Assembly (NCBI GenBank): GCA_013398615.1
Contig: VZSR01003806.1
Span: 3,183,094 to 3,247,093 of the forward strand
Direction of reading: 5' to 3'
Source of the DNA: Brachypodius melanocephalos
Taxonomy: Eukaryota > Chordata > Aves > Passeriformes > Pycnonotidae
Length of the DNA stretch: 64,000 nucleotides
Below are positions 11,146 through 24,600 of the stretch, piece by piece. Under the pieces are notes generated by a model. It worked only from the letters and a program-made list of their open reading frames with translations. It was not told where the DNA came from and searched no databases. Each line of letters begins with the position of its first letter. Positions within the stretch are counted from its first letter, which is position 1. The translations under genes and the position numbers were made by a program.

Positions 11146-12358
11146 AAAAGTGGTGAATGGAAGCATGAAGACAGAAGATTTTTAAGCTGTCTTTCACCAG
11201 AAAAAATTTATTTCACCTAGTAATACCATGCATATCATAAAAACAGTCCACAGATGTAGAATAGAAAAAGTGTGTGTTATGCATGTACAGTGTGGTACAC
11301 ATTGGGCATAGTAATAGAGAGTAGTAGTGCAAAAGATGGCAATTGTAGAATTGGGAAAATGTATTATATTTAATATTTAAGGAAATCTCAGGTTATAGCT
11401 ATGCAGGGTTTGTAGTTAATTGCTTCAGCCCTGGATTGCTCCTAAGGAGGGCTGTATTGCATGTGTTTAGGCAGCTAATTAATCTTCACTCTTTACTGCT
11501 TTATCCTCTGCATTGCATCTGAGTAAATTTTATTTGTTTTAAACTGTTAGATGTATGCAGGCCTACGGGGAGTTGGAGACATATGTATTTTAGAAAAGCA
11601 GAAATTTAGATGCTGTATTTGTTTACAATCTCTAAGAATCTAGGAAAACACCTGTATATTTGATGATAATTTGAAACTGCATATGCACCATAGTGAAGGT
11701 CAAATGTATGGCTTTAATAAGGCTATTCTCTAAGCTGAGTGCTTAACTTTGTATAATTAATAGTGTGTAGTCATTTTAATGAACTCCATACTCAGGTAAA
11801 GTGTATAAGCAAGCTGTAGTTCTCTTTTACATCATTACTGCAAGGCAGTGTCCTGTTTTAGGATACATAATGGACAAAAACAGTATAATTGCAGATTGAA
11901 GAGGAGTGCACAAAAACAGAAGGAACTTTTCTTTTGCATCAACTCTAGGCTGCTATATACTTGCATCAAGTAGGGGCTGCTTTTCTTCACTTTCAAGATC
12001 TTTGACAGTCCTCTCCATCCCTCATTCAGTGCACAGATGATTCCTCCATCCCTATCAGCCTCTGGTATTAATTTCCATCACCCATTTGCCATACTTTCAG
12101 ATTTACACATTTGTGCTTTTTCCCCACAGTGCTTTCCACAACTCTACAGCACAATCTTTCCATTGTCTCTCTTTCCTTCTTTAAAACTCTCTTTTGCTGT
12201 GATCCTGCCCAAAACCTTGGTCAAAACCCCAAGCCTGGTAAATACAGTGCTAGGACAACTGCCTACTGTGCTGACTAACGTTGCCTTATTGTCTGTGTAC
12301 TCCTGTCGGACTGCGATTTCTGACATTCAGGTGGTTTAGAGTCTTTTGCCCTCCAGGA
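11146..12358. other. Intergenic, no gene seen
   Basis: About 1.2 kb of AT-rich unique-looking DNA. No exon or repeat could be recognised. Confidence 0.45.
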
Positions 12359-13006
12359 TGTTTCGAGGCAGACGCAAGAAAGAGACGGAGGCTTCAAGCT
12401 TCTGTATTTTCACGGTTTATCATGATGTTTCTCTTACCTCATAGTTCACTCTGTCGTCAGTGAGGACGGTTCTGAACACTGGCCATCAGGGAACTCCCCC
12501 TGCCCTCAAAGGTTGTTGCCTTATATACAGATTATTATGAACATATTATTTACCATTTCCTACCAATGTCCACCATCCACATCAAACAGACCATCTCCAC
12601 TTGGCCCAATCTCCCCAAGCCACATTGTGCTAATGTCACAGCAGAAAATGGAGGTGAAGAAGAAGAAAAAAAGCCTTAGGGACCACCCCAAAATCTCCAT
12701 CTTGTCTCCATCTACTTCTATTATGAAGAACCTAAAACTACATATTTCTTACTCAATGATAAACTAAACTACTCTGTTTCACACTCTTGAGATTTGTAAT
12801 TCATCTCTGCTTTGTGCCATGGTCTGTGACCCCCATGGACAGAGGAAAAACCCCCCTGTTCACCCCCCTGGACAGGCCCAGGGTATCACAAGTGCTCTTG
12901 AACAAAAGTCAGATTTCCCTTGCTCAGTTCCCAGACAGTTTGGCCAGGGTTTCCTGAGCTCTCAGGGCAGCCAAAGGGATGCTCTGGGTTCCAACATACT
13001 CCCACA
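12359..13006 (-). mobile_element. ERV LTR, passerine type (minus strand)
   Basis: On the minus strand the element starts TGTGGGAGTATGTTGGAACC (right end near 13006) and ends GCCTCGAAACA (left end near 12359), so it has TG...CA termini. On that strand a TATA motif (GTATATAA, plus-strand 12521-12528) lies about 165 bp before the 3' end, followed by a CTCTTTCTTGCGTCTGCC-like U5. Together this is the layout of an ERV LTR in antisense orientation. I see no target duplication (CCAGGA on the left, TCAATC on the right), so the boundaries are approximate or the flanks have diverged. No internal provirus genes are attached. Confidence 0.6.
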
Positions 13007-14600
13007 TCAATCTCTCTGTTTTCTCCACTGTTTTCTCTTTCCTAAATGAGTAGCAGTTTGATGCAGCATTTGCCCTGCTGCACAGCACCAGCACAGCCAG
13101 TTCTATCCTGCCTGAGATAACAGCATGCTCAGGAAATGTAATAGACCTGTCTACAGTGGAGAACATGCTTGAATGTGTGGGCAAGACTGCTGATAGTTGA
13201 AAGTGGCAATTTTACATTGTATTCATGATCAGTCCGGTAAAATGGGGACCTGGTTCTCCCTAGCAGGCACTTTGGAGCCAATGTTCTGCAGCTTGCTAAG
13301 GAGAGCTTAGAGGCATGCAGTCCTTTCTCCTGACTTCAGATGTCTACAGTGTAGCTTTTACTATCTGAGCTGCCTATCCTAAAGAACTTCCTAATCACTG
13401 GGATTAAATAGTCTGATATAACTGACTGCTGCTAGACATCCATTTTAGAATTGGAACAATGGTACCTATGGGAGAACTTAGTGCTTTATGTTGACTGGTA
13501 TGAAAGCATAAATAGGTAAGTCATCAAAACATCTGCATTGCAGGCATCTGGATCTTATTAAAAAAAAAAAAAAGGAATGAAAAAAGATCATTTACTGCAT
13601 CTGAGAAAAGGGCAGGAATGTGCATGTTGCATGGCCAAAACATTACTTACTCCTGACACTGGTCTGGCAGTGGCAAGATCTTTCAGCTTGGACAGGGCCA
13701 TAACTCCCTCTCCTTGATACTTTCATGTCTTCTTGTGGGAAGAGTGGTAAAAGGGGAGTTGTAAAAGGAGAAAGGAGAAGAAGAGTAAGGAGCTGTTGTA
13801 CAGCTGTGCCTGGAGCTCACCTAGCACAAACTGAGGAGATGCTTCTCCTGTTCTTGTTCCCTTTGTGCATGTGATCATGTACAAAGCAGCTCCACCATTT
13901 CTCAGGTAGACTCAGTACAAGTTTGCTGTGTGATTCATTCCTTCTCCCAGTGACAATAATCAAGTGGAAGTGACTATAAATGCTCAAAGAAAGATTAACC
14001 ATTGCTAGAAATATCAAACTGATCAGCCATTACATGGATTATACAGAAGGAATCAATACCAAATATGTTTTTTTGAGAATCACAGGTGGAATCGCTGAAC
14101 TCTGCAGACATAATGATAGCTGTTTGATCTCTGTCTGGCATGTGGGAGCTAAAAATGAAGGTCATGTTCAAATATGATTGGAATTCAGGAAAAGCTGCCT
14201 GGGTTATTACCATGACTATAGTGCTGGATTCTATTTACATTAGTAAACAGTTTAAAATACTTGACATGTTATTCAATTAAATCTGCAATTGCAAACTGAC
14301 AGACCAAAGTTCATTGATTTTTCCAACCATATTAAACCAAGTTCATGGCACAATGTTTCATTTAGCCTATCTGCTTAACCCTTTCACCTTAATTCAATTA
14401 CCCAGAATAAAATTAATGTGTAAAATATTAAATAACTAAATTTCTAAATTAGAAGGCATTGCAAGAATCTATTAATCTTGATGCCTTCTGACATACATTT
14501 ATTACTGTATGATTTACAGTTTGCTATGGATCACATTGTTACCCAAATGGCAAAAGTCCGTTAGAAAAGTTTTTCTTTATACTCATTCAGTAAATTGATA
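13007..14600. other. Intergenic, no gene seen
   Basis: About 1.6 kb without recognised features, apart from a short poly-A run near 13561-13573. Confidence 0.45.
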
Positions 14601-15615
14601 GATAGATTCATGGAAGGTAAGACTGGAAAGAACATGAGATTATCTTCTCTGACCCCATCTAGATCCCTGGTCATAAATTTTCCCTTTACTTCAGGGTGAA
14701 GACCAGTTTGACAAAAGCACAATTTGTGGTTTTTGCTAAAGCAAGTCATGTACAGAGACAGGCCAGCTTGATTTAAGGACATCAAGGAATTAAGATTTTG
14801 CTCCTTCTTTAGTCATTTATTCCAGTACTCAATCACTTTCATGCTTAGAATCATGTGCCTTATTTTAAATTTGAATTTGTCTAGATTTAACTTTCAGCCA
14901 TTAGTTCTTGGTATGCTTTTCTTCACTAGATTAAGTAGTCTCTTACTAGCCACTATTTTCTGTGAAAGTTTTGGAACACTGTAATCAAGCTACAAGGTAA
15001 CCTTCTTTTTGACACCATATTATCTCTTTACACTGTTTGATTTAAGGCAATTTCTATAGCTTCCAACTTGGTTTTGTGGCTCCCTCATACATTCTCTCAA
15101 TTTTTTTCCACCATTTAGGAAACAAGCCTGCTGGAACTGAGCACAGAAACTTAGCATTCATTTAAAATCTCAGAAGTGCCAACTTTTGTGCTCACTGTTT
15201 CATTAGTTTTGGATCAACTTCTTGACATAGGATTGTATAGGCAGTCCATGTTAAGTTATTTTTAATAGTAGACAAGTACTCTTGAAATTTATTGCTATCT
15301 GGGATTTAGTCCATGGTTCCATACTTCACGTTTGTAAATGTTTGTCTTTCTGTTTGGGTGTATTAACTTCATTTTTTTTTTCACTGTGTCCAGAGTAGTA
15401 AATGATGGATCATTTTGTGTGCCTGTACTGCTTTCATTACTATTGACTATCTGCTAATCTTGATGACATCTGCGAATTTTACCAGCAATTATTACATTTT
15501 CTTCCATATCATCAGTAAAAATGCTAAACATGTTAATTCCTAATATTAATCTTTATGGGAGTCAAAGAGAAATAACATTTTTCAGTAATGATTTCTTATT
15601 TGTACTTTCTTTTTG
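14601..15615 (-). mobile_element. Old CR1 LINE fragment, about 1 kb (minus strand)
   Basis: In antisense, the segment follows the known order of an older CR1 3' region. It begins with an AAGACTGGAAAGAACATGAGAT-type 3' end, followed by the block around 14845-14945 (CATGCTTAGAATCATGTGCC; CAGCCATTAGTTCTTGG). Next come TTTTGTGGCTCCCTCATAC and AATTTTACCAGCAATTATTA, with the reverse-transcriptase C-terminal part near 15470-15600 (ATCATCAGTAAAAATGCTAA). It is diverged with many indels and is non-coding. It is likely an old insertion predating the LTRs nearby. Confidence 0.75.
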
Positions 15616-17290
15616 AAAACAGAAAACTGAAATAATGTAGTGAATTTCTAATGTATTTAACAAGTATTTATTACGTTATATGCTCTTTTTGTTTTGATCA
15701 GAAAGTCATGTGGTACTAGGTGTAATAGTTGTCAACAAGTATTTCTTCCGTTTTCTACAAAAACAAGCTTTAATGTTTTTCAGATAAGGATCCAAACTAA
15801 AGTCAGTGTACAGAAAAACCCTCTAAAATTGTGTTTTAAAGTATGTTTAGGGAGAAGCAGAATAGTTGAAAAGTATTCAAAGTAAATAACCTCTTAGATT
15901 TATCTTACGTGTTTTCAATTTTTTGCTCTGTGGGGAATGATTTGCATTAGTTAAGAATGATTGTTGTGTAAGATTTTTTAAGTTTAAACATCAAGGGAAA
16001 ATTAATATTTTTTTGTTTTCCTACAAGGTGTGATCCACAGTTTTAGTTACAAAGGTGTCTGTTGTGTTTATTGTCTGCTGTGTTGCATTTCTTCCAGCTA
16101 GTAATTGAAGAAAGATCCCTGCAACAAGTTCATTAACTGCAGATGAATAAAACAGATTTGAGATGTAGAAGTTTGCTTGCAAATTCTCATTCACAGGTTT
16201 ATAGTGGGATATGTAAATTCCTTACAGAACCAGTTCTCTGGGCAGATTTCTAGGCTGCAGCACAAGCATGTTAACTGTCAGCATCAGTGTTGGCTATCTA
16301 AACCCTGAGATCAGATCAATGTAAGGATTTATCAGAAATAATAACTGAACTGTGGCTGTGTAAGACCTTGCAGACAAACAGCACAGAGCCTTCAACTCCC
16401 AGGATTTGACTCACTGCTAATAGAGAATGCCTTGCAGAATTCCAAAAGGTTCCTTAACTCTCCTCTACACTGGAAGTCTTAGAGGGGAAAAAAGCAGCAT
16501 TTCTGTCAAAATGTCCTGGTACTATCCTCCCTTACAGTCTGATTCCTTTATGCATAAGCAAAAAACATCAAGGTTCAATATCAAGCCAAAACCAGTTTGG
16601 GTGTCCTTGTCAGGCTACCTGAGGCACAAAGACTTTGCTGACTCTTGTGTTTCTAAAAGTCCTCTCTCCATCTACTTTTTCCATAATTTGCAAGGCCTTG
16701 CAAAGTGAAACATGATTTCAAACAACCCTGCAGGTACCACAGGGTGAGGATTTGAACATGGGCAGATCGTGGGGAGCAGCTGGCAACAGTGGCTTACTGA
16801 GGTGGTGTGAAGAGGAGGGAGGGACACAGAAGTGTAGCCTTTCCCTTGTAGGTTGTGATGGTGACACACAGACCCATTCTGCTCCATGCTTAACAGTGTT
16901 CTTGTGGGTAACCTGAGACTTTTATTTTCAAATGAAAGCAGTGGAAAACTTGGGAGGTAAAAGTCACAAAGATGAGATGACATTGTGCATGTATTTCCCA
17001 AGAGAATCATTACTCTTTTGAGAAGCAACTGTGGGTCCTCTCTTTCAACCTTGGTGCAGCTCCAGTTGTGCAAGGCTGGTCATAGGAATCACTGGTGTCC
17101 TGAAATCATAGTTGCTTTGTACAGTAGTCTCTTGAATGGTATTTAGCTTGAAGCTGACCAAAGAAAAAAGTCTAAAATTATACAAAACTCATAAAACTAT
17201 ATTTTAGAAATCTAAACTAGGCCAGACTTTGACGCTTTTTTCTTGTTGAGATTTTTTTCTTGTTGAGATGGTTGTCATTCTTTGTGAATA
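15616..17290. other. Intergenic, no gene seen
   Basis: About 1.7 kb. A perfect 17-nt tandem duplication (TTTTTTCTTGTTGAGAT at 17236-17252 and 17253-17269) lies just before the LTR at 17297. Otherwise nothing is recognised. Confidence 0.5.
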
Positions 17291-17719
17291 TCCAGGTGTT
17301 GTTGTTTAGCCAGTCTGTTGTCAGCCCCCAGTCATCACACAGCCACTCACCCTCCCTGATAGCAGGACAGGGGAAAAAATCAAAAGAGCAGAAGTGACAG
17401 TTTAAAGGCAGTTTAATAGATAAAGCAAAAGCCACGTGCACAGGGAAAACAAAAGAAGTAAATTCATTACTTAACACAGGCAAGCAGGTGTTCAGTCATC
17501 CCTAGGGAAACAGTGACAAACACCATCACTCCAAACATGCCCTCCTTCTTCCCCCAGCTCTGCACACTGACCATGACCCCATATCCCCTGCATCAGCTGG
17601 GGTCAACTGTCCACTCAGTGCACCTCCAACCGCCTCACTGGTGCGATGAGGTGAGGAACAGAAAAGGCCTTGAGTTGTTGTGGCAATGCTCAGCAATAGT
17701 GAAAATATCCTTGTTTTAC

Positions 17720-18826
17720 TGCAGTGGGCTGACCCCAGCTGGATTCCAGGCACCCACCAAAGCCTCTTTCTTGCTCCCCTCCACAGCTGGACAGGAGACA
17801 GAAAATATAACAAAGGGTCCATGGGTTGAGATAAAGACCAGGAGAGATCACTCATCAAATACCATCACAGGCAAAAAAGACTCAATTTGAGGATATTAAA
17901 TGAATTTATTACTAAGAAAATCAGCAGGATAATGAGAAGTAAAATAAATCTTAAAAGCACTTCTTCCTCCCTCCCTCCTTCCCAGCTCTACCTCCTCCCC
18001 CAGCAGTGCAGGGAGATGGGAATGTGAGTTCTGGTCAGTTCATCACAGGTTGTTTCTGCCCCTGCTCAGGGAGAGAAGTCCTTTCCCTGTTCCAGCCTGA
18101 GGTCCCTCCTACAGGAGACAGCTTTCGATGAACTTCTCCAACGTGAGTCCATCCCATAGACATCAGTCCACCCCAAATTGCTGCAGAGCAGGTCACTCTG
18201 CCACAGGGTGCAGTCCCTCAGGCACAGCCTGCTCCAGCCTGGGTCCCCTGTGGGGTCACAAGTCCCACAGGCAAACCTGCTCCAGCGTGGGCTCCTCTCT
18301 TCACAGGTCTGCAGGTCCCTGCCAGGACCCTGCTCCAGCACAGGCCTCCCACAGGGTCACAGCCTCCTCTCAGCCATCCACCTGCTCCAGTGTGGGTCTC
18401 CTCCATGGGCTGCAGGTGGATCTCTGCATCCCTGGGGTTCTCCATGGGCTGCAGGGGCACAGCTGCCTCAGCATGAGCTGCACTATGGGCTGCAGGGGAA
18501 TCCCAGCTCTGGAGCCTGGAGCACCTCCTGCCCCTCCTTCTGCGCTGACCTTGGTGTCTGCAGGGCTGTTCCTCTGACATATTTTCACTCTGCTCTTCTC
18601 TGGTTGTTATTATAGCTGTGCAATAACTTATTTTTGCCTTCTTAACTATGTTATCACAGAGGTGTTACTGTCATTCCTGATCGGCTCTGCCTTGGCCAGC
18701 AGTGGGTCCATTTTGGAGCTGTCTGGCATTGCCTCTGCTGGACACAGATGAAGCTTCTGGCAGCTTCTCACAGGATCCACTGCTTACCCCGGCACTACTG
18801 AAATGTGGCCACACAAACCCAATACA
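17720..18826 (-). mobile_element. ERV LTR of a second family, inserted inside the first (minus strand)
   Basis: About 1.1 kb with TG...CA termini: + strand TGCAGTGGGCTGACCCCAG on the left and CACAAACCCAATACA on the right. In antisense it starts TGTATTGGGTTTGTGTGGCC, a familiar avian LTR start. The copy at 60611-61049 repeats both ends, including TGAATTTATTACTA and CAGGATAATGAGAAGTAAAA. The 18180-18500 part is a degenerate repeat of the CTGCTCCAGC and ATGGGCTGCAGG motifs. The flanking target sites (TTTAC on the left, ATTAT on the right) are diverged, but align to the same place in the outer LTR, as expected for an old 5-bp duplication. Confidence 0.75.
18180..18500. repeat. Degenerate internal tandem repeat within the LTR
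   Basis: The GC-rich stretch repeats CTGCTCCAGC about every 40-60 bp (near 18229, 18278, 18329 and 18381) and ATGGGCTGCAGG three times (near 18407, 18450 and 18485). Several overlapping open frames on both strands come from this composition and are not genes. Confidence 0.7.
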
Positions 18827-18917
18827 ATTATCAATGCTCTTTTCAGCACAATTCCAAAACAGCCCCACAACAGCTATTGGAAATTAACCCTACCCCAGTC
18901 AAAACCAGCACTCCAGG

Positions 18918-20849
18918 ATATGCACACCACCTGAAAAACCTACCCAACCAAAGTATTCTACTGACAGTTGTTCTTTCTCTTCTTTGGGTTCAAATCTGAG
19001 TCCATGGACCTGAATATTATCTCAGTGCATGGAATGGTATGCTGGCAATGCATTATGCCCTGCAGCATTCCTCATCCCCTTCCCAATCCAGCAGCCTGAG
19101 CTTTTGAGCAAGAGTCATTACAACCGGGCATGCTGTGCTCTGGGATGCCCTAAGGCAGCAGAAGTGTCTGCAATCCAGCTCGCAGCTCAAGAGTATTGTG
19201 CACCAGGATATTAACTGTAAAACTGGCAATATTGCTTTGGTGCAGAGGCTTTCTCCAGGCACCCACAAGACAGATGGCTTTATCAGTACACAGCCATTCA
19301 CCTCTGCATTGCAATTGGGAAGAAGTACAAGCAAATTTCCAACTATCTTTGCTAAGCAATTTTACAGCTGTCTATCTGAAATTAAAGCACCCTCTCTTGG
19401 TTGTGCTTTGCATTTTTATAGTGACTAGCAATCTTCTTTCTACAGTGCTACACTCAGCCTTCCATTGTGTTTCTGATGCTCGCAAAAATACGTGACACTA
19501 AGTTAATGAAGATGAGTGCTTCAGGCTGTAGGGAACCAAGCAAAGGAGAAATCTGTGTAATCTGTATAATTGGACACTTCTACAGACAGTGTAAAAAACA
19601 AATCATGTCTAGGAGGGAAAGGCTTTTGTGTATAAGCTCATAGGAAAGTATTGATCTGCACCCCATGGAAAGTCTTTGCAGAGCCTATACAAAGGGCAGC
19701 TTCCCACCCACAGCCCATCAGTCCCATTCCTCCTGAACTGAAGTGCACAGGTCTTTGAATAGGTATGATCCAAGGACTGAAGCAGAGGGTTTCTCAGTAA
19801 TTGAGTGTCTGTCCCACTCAAATAAGTGGGAATCCATGAACACATCGCTTAAGTTGGAGTGATTTTCCATCCAACTCAAAAGTGGTCAGAGGTAAGTTTT
19901 AACATGAAGCAGTCAGGGCAGGTGCACCCCTTGGCCATTGTAGTACCTGTGCTCTGGGTTTCAAATAAAGTTGACTCCAGCTTCCCATACATGAGAGGTA
20001 AGAGTGAAACATGCTTAAAGAGTAGTACTACCTCACCATCAGGGAAAAGCAGAGGACTGAGATATCTATAAGCTGTGAAGTGGGAGTAGTTTCAGAGTCA
20101 GCTCTGAATGTAACTTCCAGGTAGGAGAGTCTGCCACTGCAGTTCTTAACTCACAGAGAAGCTCTGCACTGAAAGCAGTCTTGGCATCCAAACTGGAGAA
20201 GTCAGTGTCTGATGGTCAGTAACAATCTTGCTGACAAGGCAGTGATGCAGGAAAAGGGTAAAAAAACTCAAAGGATTTTTTAAATTTTTTAAACCTTTTT
20301 GTCTTAGTGCAATGAATCCACATTAATTTTCTGCTTTGGAGAAGGAATATGAAAAAAATCCCTCCCTCTAACTCTGAGTTAGAAGAGAAAATACCACCAA
20401 CTTGTATTTTGACCCTTGATTTGTCTGGGAAGACTCTGGAAATTTTAGTAACCGTCATAGTAACTTGAGAGGGAGAGGACTCCATACAGAGGAAGGAGGG
20501 AAGCAGGGAAGAAGAGTACAAGGACACATACAAGTGAAGAGGCCTGCTTGCATATTCTTCATAAAGAAACTTTTCCTACTTTTCTTTGTAACTTTTTTGT
20601 TCCCTTCCCTGTAACTTTTCTAAGTCTGCTTCATCCTTTCAAAGATGAAAGAACAAAAACCACCCATGTTATTAAAAATGCTGGTTCACCACACATTTGT
20701 TGAAGTGTGCTCTGGTTTGTTTTCTAGTCCTTTTCAAATAATTTTGTTGCTTTTTTGTCCCCTTACTGGGTATGGAACTGACATCTTCATGGTATTTTTT
20801 TTTTTAATTTATGAACAGATCTTACCAGTTTATGTAATTATGTCCACCA
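18918..20849. other. Intergenic, no gene seen
   Basis: About 1.9 kb. Open frames around 19053-19495 on both strands show no recognisable protein family and overlap one another, so I do not call a gene. Confidence 0.45.
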
Positions 20850-21665
20850 TTTTGCAATATTCTGTGTGGAATTTTATCTGCCATTTTATCTCAAGTTGTG
20901 CATGATGATAGTGCTTTTCTGCAGCTTTGCACAGTCAGCTTTTGATTTTAATCCCTGTGATAACTGTAATGGAATCAGCAATCTCTGTTCTCCCATTATT
21001 CATCACCTTTTCCAGGTCATTTAAGACTTTGCTGAGCAGCACAGATCCCAGCAAAAAGTCCCAAAGGATTGTGCTGGTGATTTCCTTCCAGTGGGAAAAT
21101 TGCATTCCTACTTTTATTTTCATATTTTTTAATTGCTTATTCATTTAAATTAGGATCTTCTTAGCTCATGAGACTTCCTTTTTAAGGGCTTTCTTTTTCT
21201 CCATTTAATTGTGAAAATGCACTTTAATACACCTTGTTTGCTTATTTGCCAATTCCTCAAAAAAAATGCCAGTAGGCTTGTGAAGTGTGTCTTCCTTTTA
21301 TGGATGTTTAATGGAGTGCTTCCCAATATATTTTTCCACGTGTCTGCTCATTTTGTTCCTTGCAGTGGCTTCTACTGGTTTGCTGAACAAGGATGCCATG
21401 TTCACTCATCTGTAGTTCCTCAGATCACCCCAGGGATTCTTTGTACAAATTAGTCATTTCCCCACCTTCCCATGCCCTGACACAGACGATTCCCAGGGAG
21501 AGGTTACACGCTGCAGCTCTCAGTAGTGTTATTTCATCCTTCAGTTGCTTTAGAGCTCTTAGGTGAATTCCATCTGGTCCCAGTGAGCTGTTAGGGTTGT
21601 GCCCAGGGAAATGTGATCTCTGAAGAGAGAACTCCAGGCTGACTCCAGTGGATGGTACTTAAGTG
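20850..21665 (-). mobile_element. Old CR1 LINE fragment covering the reverse-transcriptase region (minus strand)
   Basis: In antisense the segment follows the CR1 ORF2 C-terminal region in order. The blocks are CACCTTTTCCAGGTCATTTA (21003), CTGAGCAGCACAGATCCCAG (about 21033), a GGCTTCTACTGGTTTGCTGA block (21367), CTCATCTGTAGTTCCTCAGA (about 21405) and GGTGAATTCCATCTGGTCCC (21562). The copy is heavily decayed by stops and indels and does not encode a protein. It is clearly older than the short CR1 ends elsewhere in the window. Confidence 0.75.
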
Positions 21666-24600
21666 CAAATGCCCACTGCTCTGATCCTCTTTTTTTTTTT
21701 TTTTCCACTCCCAGGCAATTTGAATTCTGTTCTACTAATTTCTGCTTGGCCTCATAGACATTCACAACATCAGAATAAAGACCACCTAATGAAAAAACAG
21801 GTATTACAGAAACAGTGCTCTTTGGATTGATGTGTTTTTCATATTTATTGCATAGACATTTTTACTCTTATTTCTTAAGTTGATGAAAGAACCTTGCAGT
21901 GTTCAGCTAGAGCCTTCACAACATAAGACTTGTACCTTTACCAGGATTATGCCTAAAAATAGACTACCAGTAGTGTTAAATAGCCACAACTATGCTGGTA
22001 CAATGCCATGGCAGAACTAATAGATGTCTGTTTAAGGGATTAGAACATTTAGATTGGATGACAGATGGTAAGATTTGGGAACCATGTGTAATCAGCAATG
22101 TGAAGGCAGTTGCAAGGAACCAAAACAAGGGAACACACAAGAAAGCATGGAAGAACAAAAATTCAGCTAGAAAGGTTCCCACTAAAGCTATGTGATTTAA
22201 TTTAAAGCTTTGAAAGATTTTCTGTCATACTTGGAAAGCTCAAGTAATTTATACCTTCTTATATTTCAGTTTAAAGTCTTACAAGGGGATTTACAGACCT
22301 TTTGTGGTTTTGGTGGACTAATTCACCAGCCTGTTGCATTGGAGACACACAGTGTTCTGCAAAATATATTCAGGATGAATCAAAGCATTTACAGTTTCTA
22401 AATCAGAAACCATTTTTGTATGTTACAGACCTAGATATCCATTGCCACTAAATGTAAGAAAAATTCCTAGGAGACCACTATGGAAGATTTTACAACCTGT
22501 GGATGTTTAGACACATTTTCTAGTTCAAGAATGGTGAATGTCAGTAAAATTCTACATTTTTATAATAGCTCTACATTTATTTTAACTGTGAACACATGTA
22601 GAAAAAGTTCCAGCCTCTCCAAAAAGATTGTACAGGATTGTTTAGAAGGTGGAGCAGGTGTTTTTGTAGAATTCATTACTCACAATTTATAAAGCCATGT
22701 GGAATATAGTAACCTAGACATTTTGATTGTCTGAAAATTTTGTTTGAAAAGCACAGAGAGGTACCAATTAAATGACTGGTTGAAGTTGTGTACTTCTCTT
22801 GTAAATCAGTGCTTTAGAATTTGAACCAAATACGTGGCCATGCTTTAAATGTATCTGTCTCTTCTTCGAATGAATCCTTTTCTATTCCAGAGTCCTGGTA
22901 CCCCAGATATCCCCACTGCAGCTATAATTTCACACTGTGGCTGTGCTCTGAAACAAATGAAACATCCCTAAATTACAGAAAAGTGCAGCAGGCTCTATAT
23001 TAGGGTTGTTCACACACACAAAATACGGCAGTTCTTTGCAAGCCATCCAGTCATTCACAGGCATTGCTGGAGATCTCACAGCCTCCTATCCTCATTTGCC
23101 ATACCCAAATACCTGGAATTACATGTCATAAGGCTGCTTCCTAAACCTTCTCACTTGTGTGACCCTCAGGGACTTGGCATGTGTGTAACAGGGTTGCAAT
23201 GTGGGAGATACAAGGGGAGGAAGAACCCTGGGCAAGAGTTGATTGCATATACATCTGTTCATGGGTACAGTGTTACTCATGAAAAAAATTCCCAGCAGCA
23301 ATACAGCACTTTTGGGAATTATGTGTCCAGCTTTTTACAAACAAATTCAAACTCCAAAGACCCTGGGCTGTGTGTGTGTGTGCAGTGGGCAGGTTACAAT
23401 GGTTACATAGGTCAGTATCTATACACTGTGTATCAAGATCCAGGAGATATCTGGGGTGCTGTGATAAAACCTTCATGACTTGGAACCCCCTGCAGATGGA
23501 GTGAGGGATGCCCATGAGGACATGGAGTATTACAATCAAGCTTTTAGTCTCATCAGCCACAGTAGCAGCAAAGGACATGACATGAAGAGTTGTCATCACA
23601 GATTGTAATAAAATTTCTCATACCAGCTCTCACAGTGAAAAACACCCACTATGGATGGCCAGCCAGGAGCACATGTTCATCCTGGCATGGGAGCCAGTAT
23701 CTGGTGGGTGTCTTGATGTAGGTACACATTTTAGTGGACTTTGGGGAGCAGAGCAGAATGAAAGAACATGCAATGAGAGAACATGCCTTGCTCCTTAAAA
23801 AGCTTGCCCCTGTTGGCTCCTAAACAGATGGGAAATTGCAGGCTGTTCAGAGGAAAGAGCCCAATGCCTTGTTTCTGTGCAAAAAAGCAGTCATTGTATA
23901 TCACTCTTTTACAGCAAGAAATAATCCACTGTCATGGATTAAAAACAGCTCAGTGGTACACACAGTCAGAGGAGTGCCTGTGGTCTTAAGTAATGATGTG
24001 TCTTGCGACTCCTGTATCCAGATATATCCACAGGGTTTCCACATCAGATTGGCAGTGCCGTGGTAGCTGGAAAATGGCTTTATGTTAAAGGATGGTGCCC
24101 ACCTTCTTCACAAGCTGTCAGGACTGCATTGCATGTCCTTCAGTGCACTGCCTTGCTTACAGAGTGTGTGCATTGAATACTGGGCATGGCAGGACAAGGC
24201 ATTGCACTTGTGACAAAAAAGGGAACTCTGTTACTGACTGTTTCCAGAGTTAACCAGGACTGTGGATGTCTGCTGGAAGTTTGTCCACTGCCTGCCAGAT
24301 ATGACTGGCCTTTCCAGAAAAACGGCTATAGATGAGTCTGCCCAGCAGTATCCACCCAGAGGATTCTCAGGTCAGCGAGCACAGCTCTCAGGCCAAGTGT
24401 TCCAGCTTCTCTTGTAGCATGTTGTGCTGGTTGACCTCTGAATGTGCTCCAGAAGCAGCAAGGAATAAAGTTGTTGCTCCAAAAAGGCATTTGTAAATCT
24501 GCTGTGCATTTTAAACTGAATAAAGTCTCCAGGAGTGTGTATTCAGTGAGACACCAGGAAGGTGTCTGTGATGCAATGCCTTGCACAGCAGAGGCAGGCA

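Larger units (their letters stand above)
17297..18912 (-). mobile_element. ERV solo LTR (minus strand), split by a nested LTR
   Basis: The left part (17297-17719) and the right part (about 18827-18912) together form one LTR of the same family as the copy at 2701. In antisense it starts (18912) GTGCTGGTTTTGACTGGGG and carries the GCTGAACACCTGC and ATTAAA (plus-strand 17412-17417) regions; it ends at 17297. The host target duplication is visible: CCAGG at 17292-17296 and again at 18913-18917 (TCCAGG on both sides if the last base is excluded). The terminal base has changed (A to T on the + strand). The middle is occupied by a second LTR (17720-18826). No internal ERV genes remain. Confidence 0.78.

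Noticed and set aside
10887..11197. Phe/Leu/Val-rich and Lys/Asn/Pro-rich frames on opposite strands
   Set aside because: They are artefacts of the A/C-only tract.
16672..17073. A 133-codon minus-strand frame
   Set aside because: No recognisable protein features and no splice or promoter context.
18066..18615. Several overlapping open frames (up to 149 codons)
   Set aside because: They lie within the GC-rich degenerate repeat of an ERV LTR and appear on both strands.
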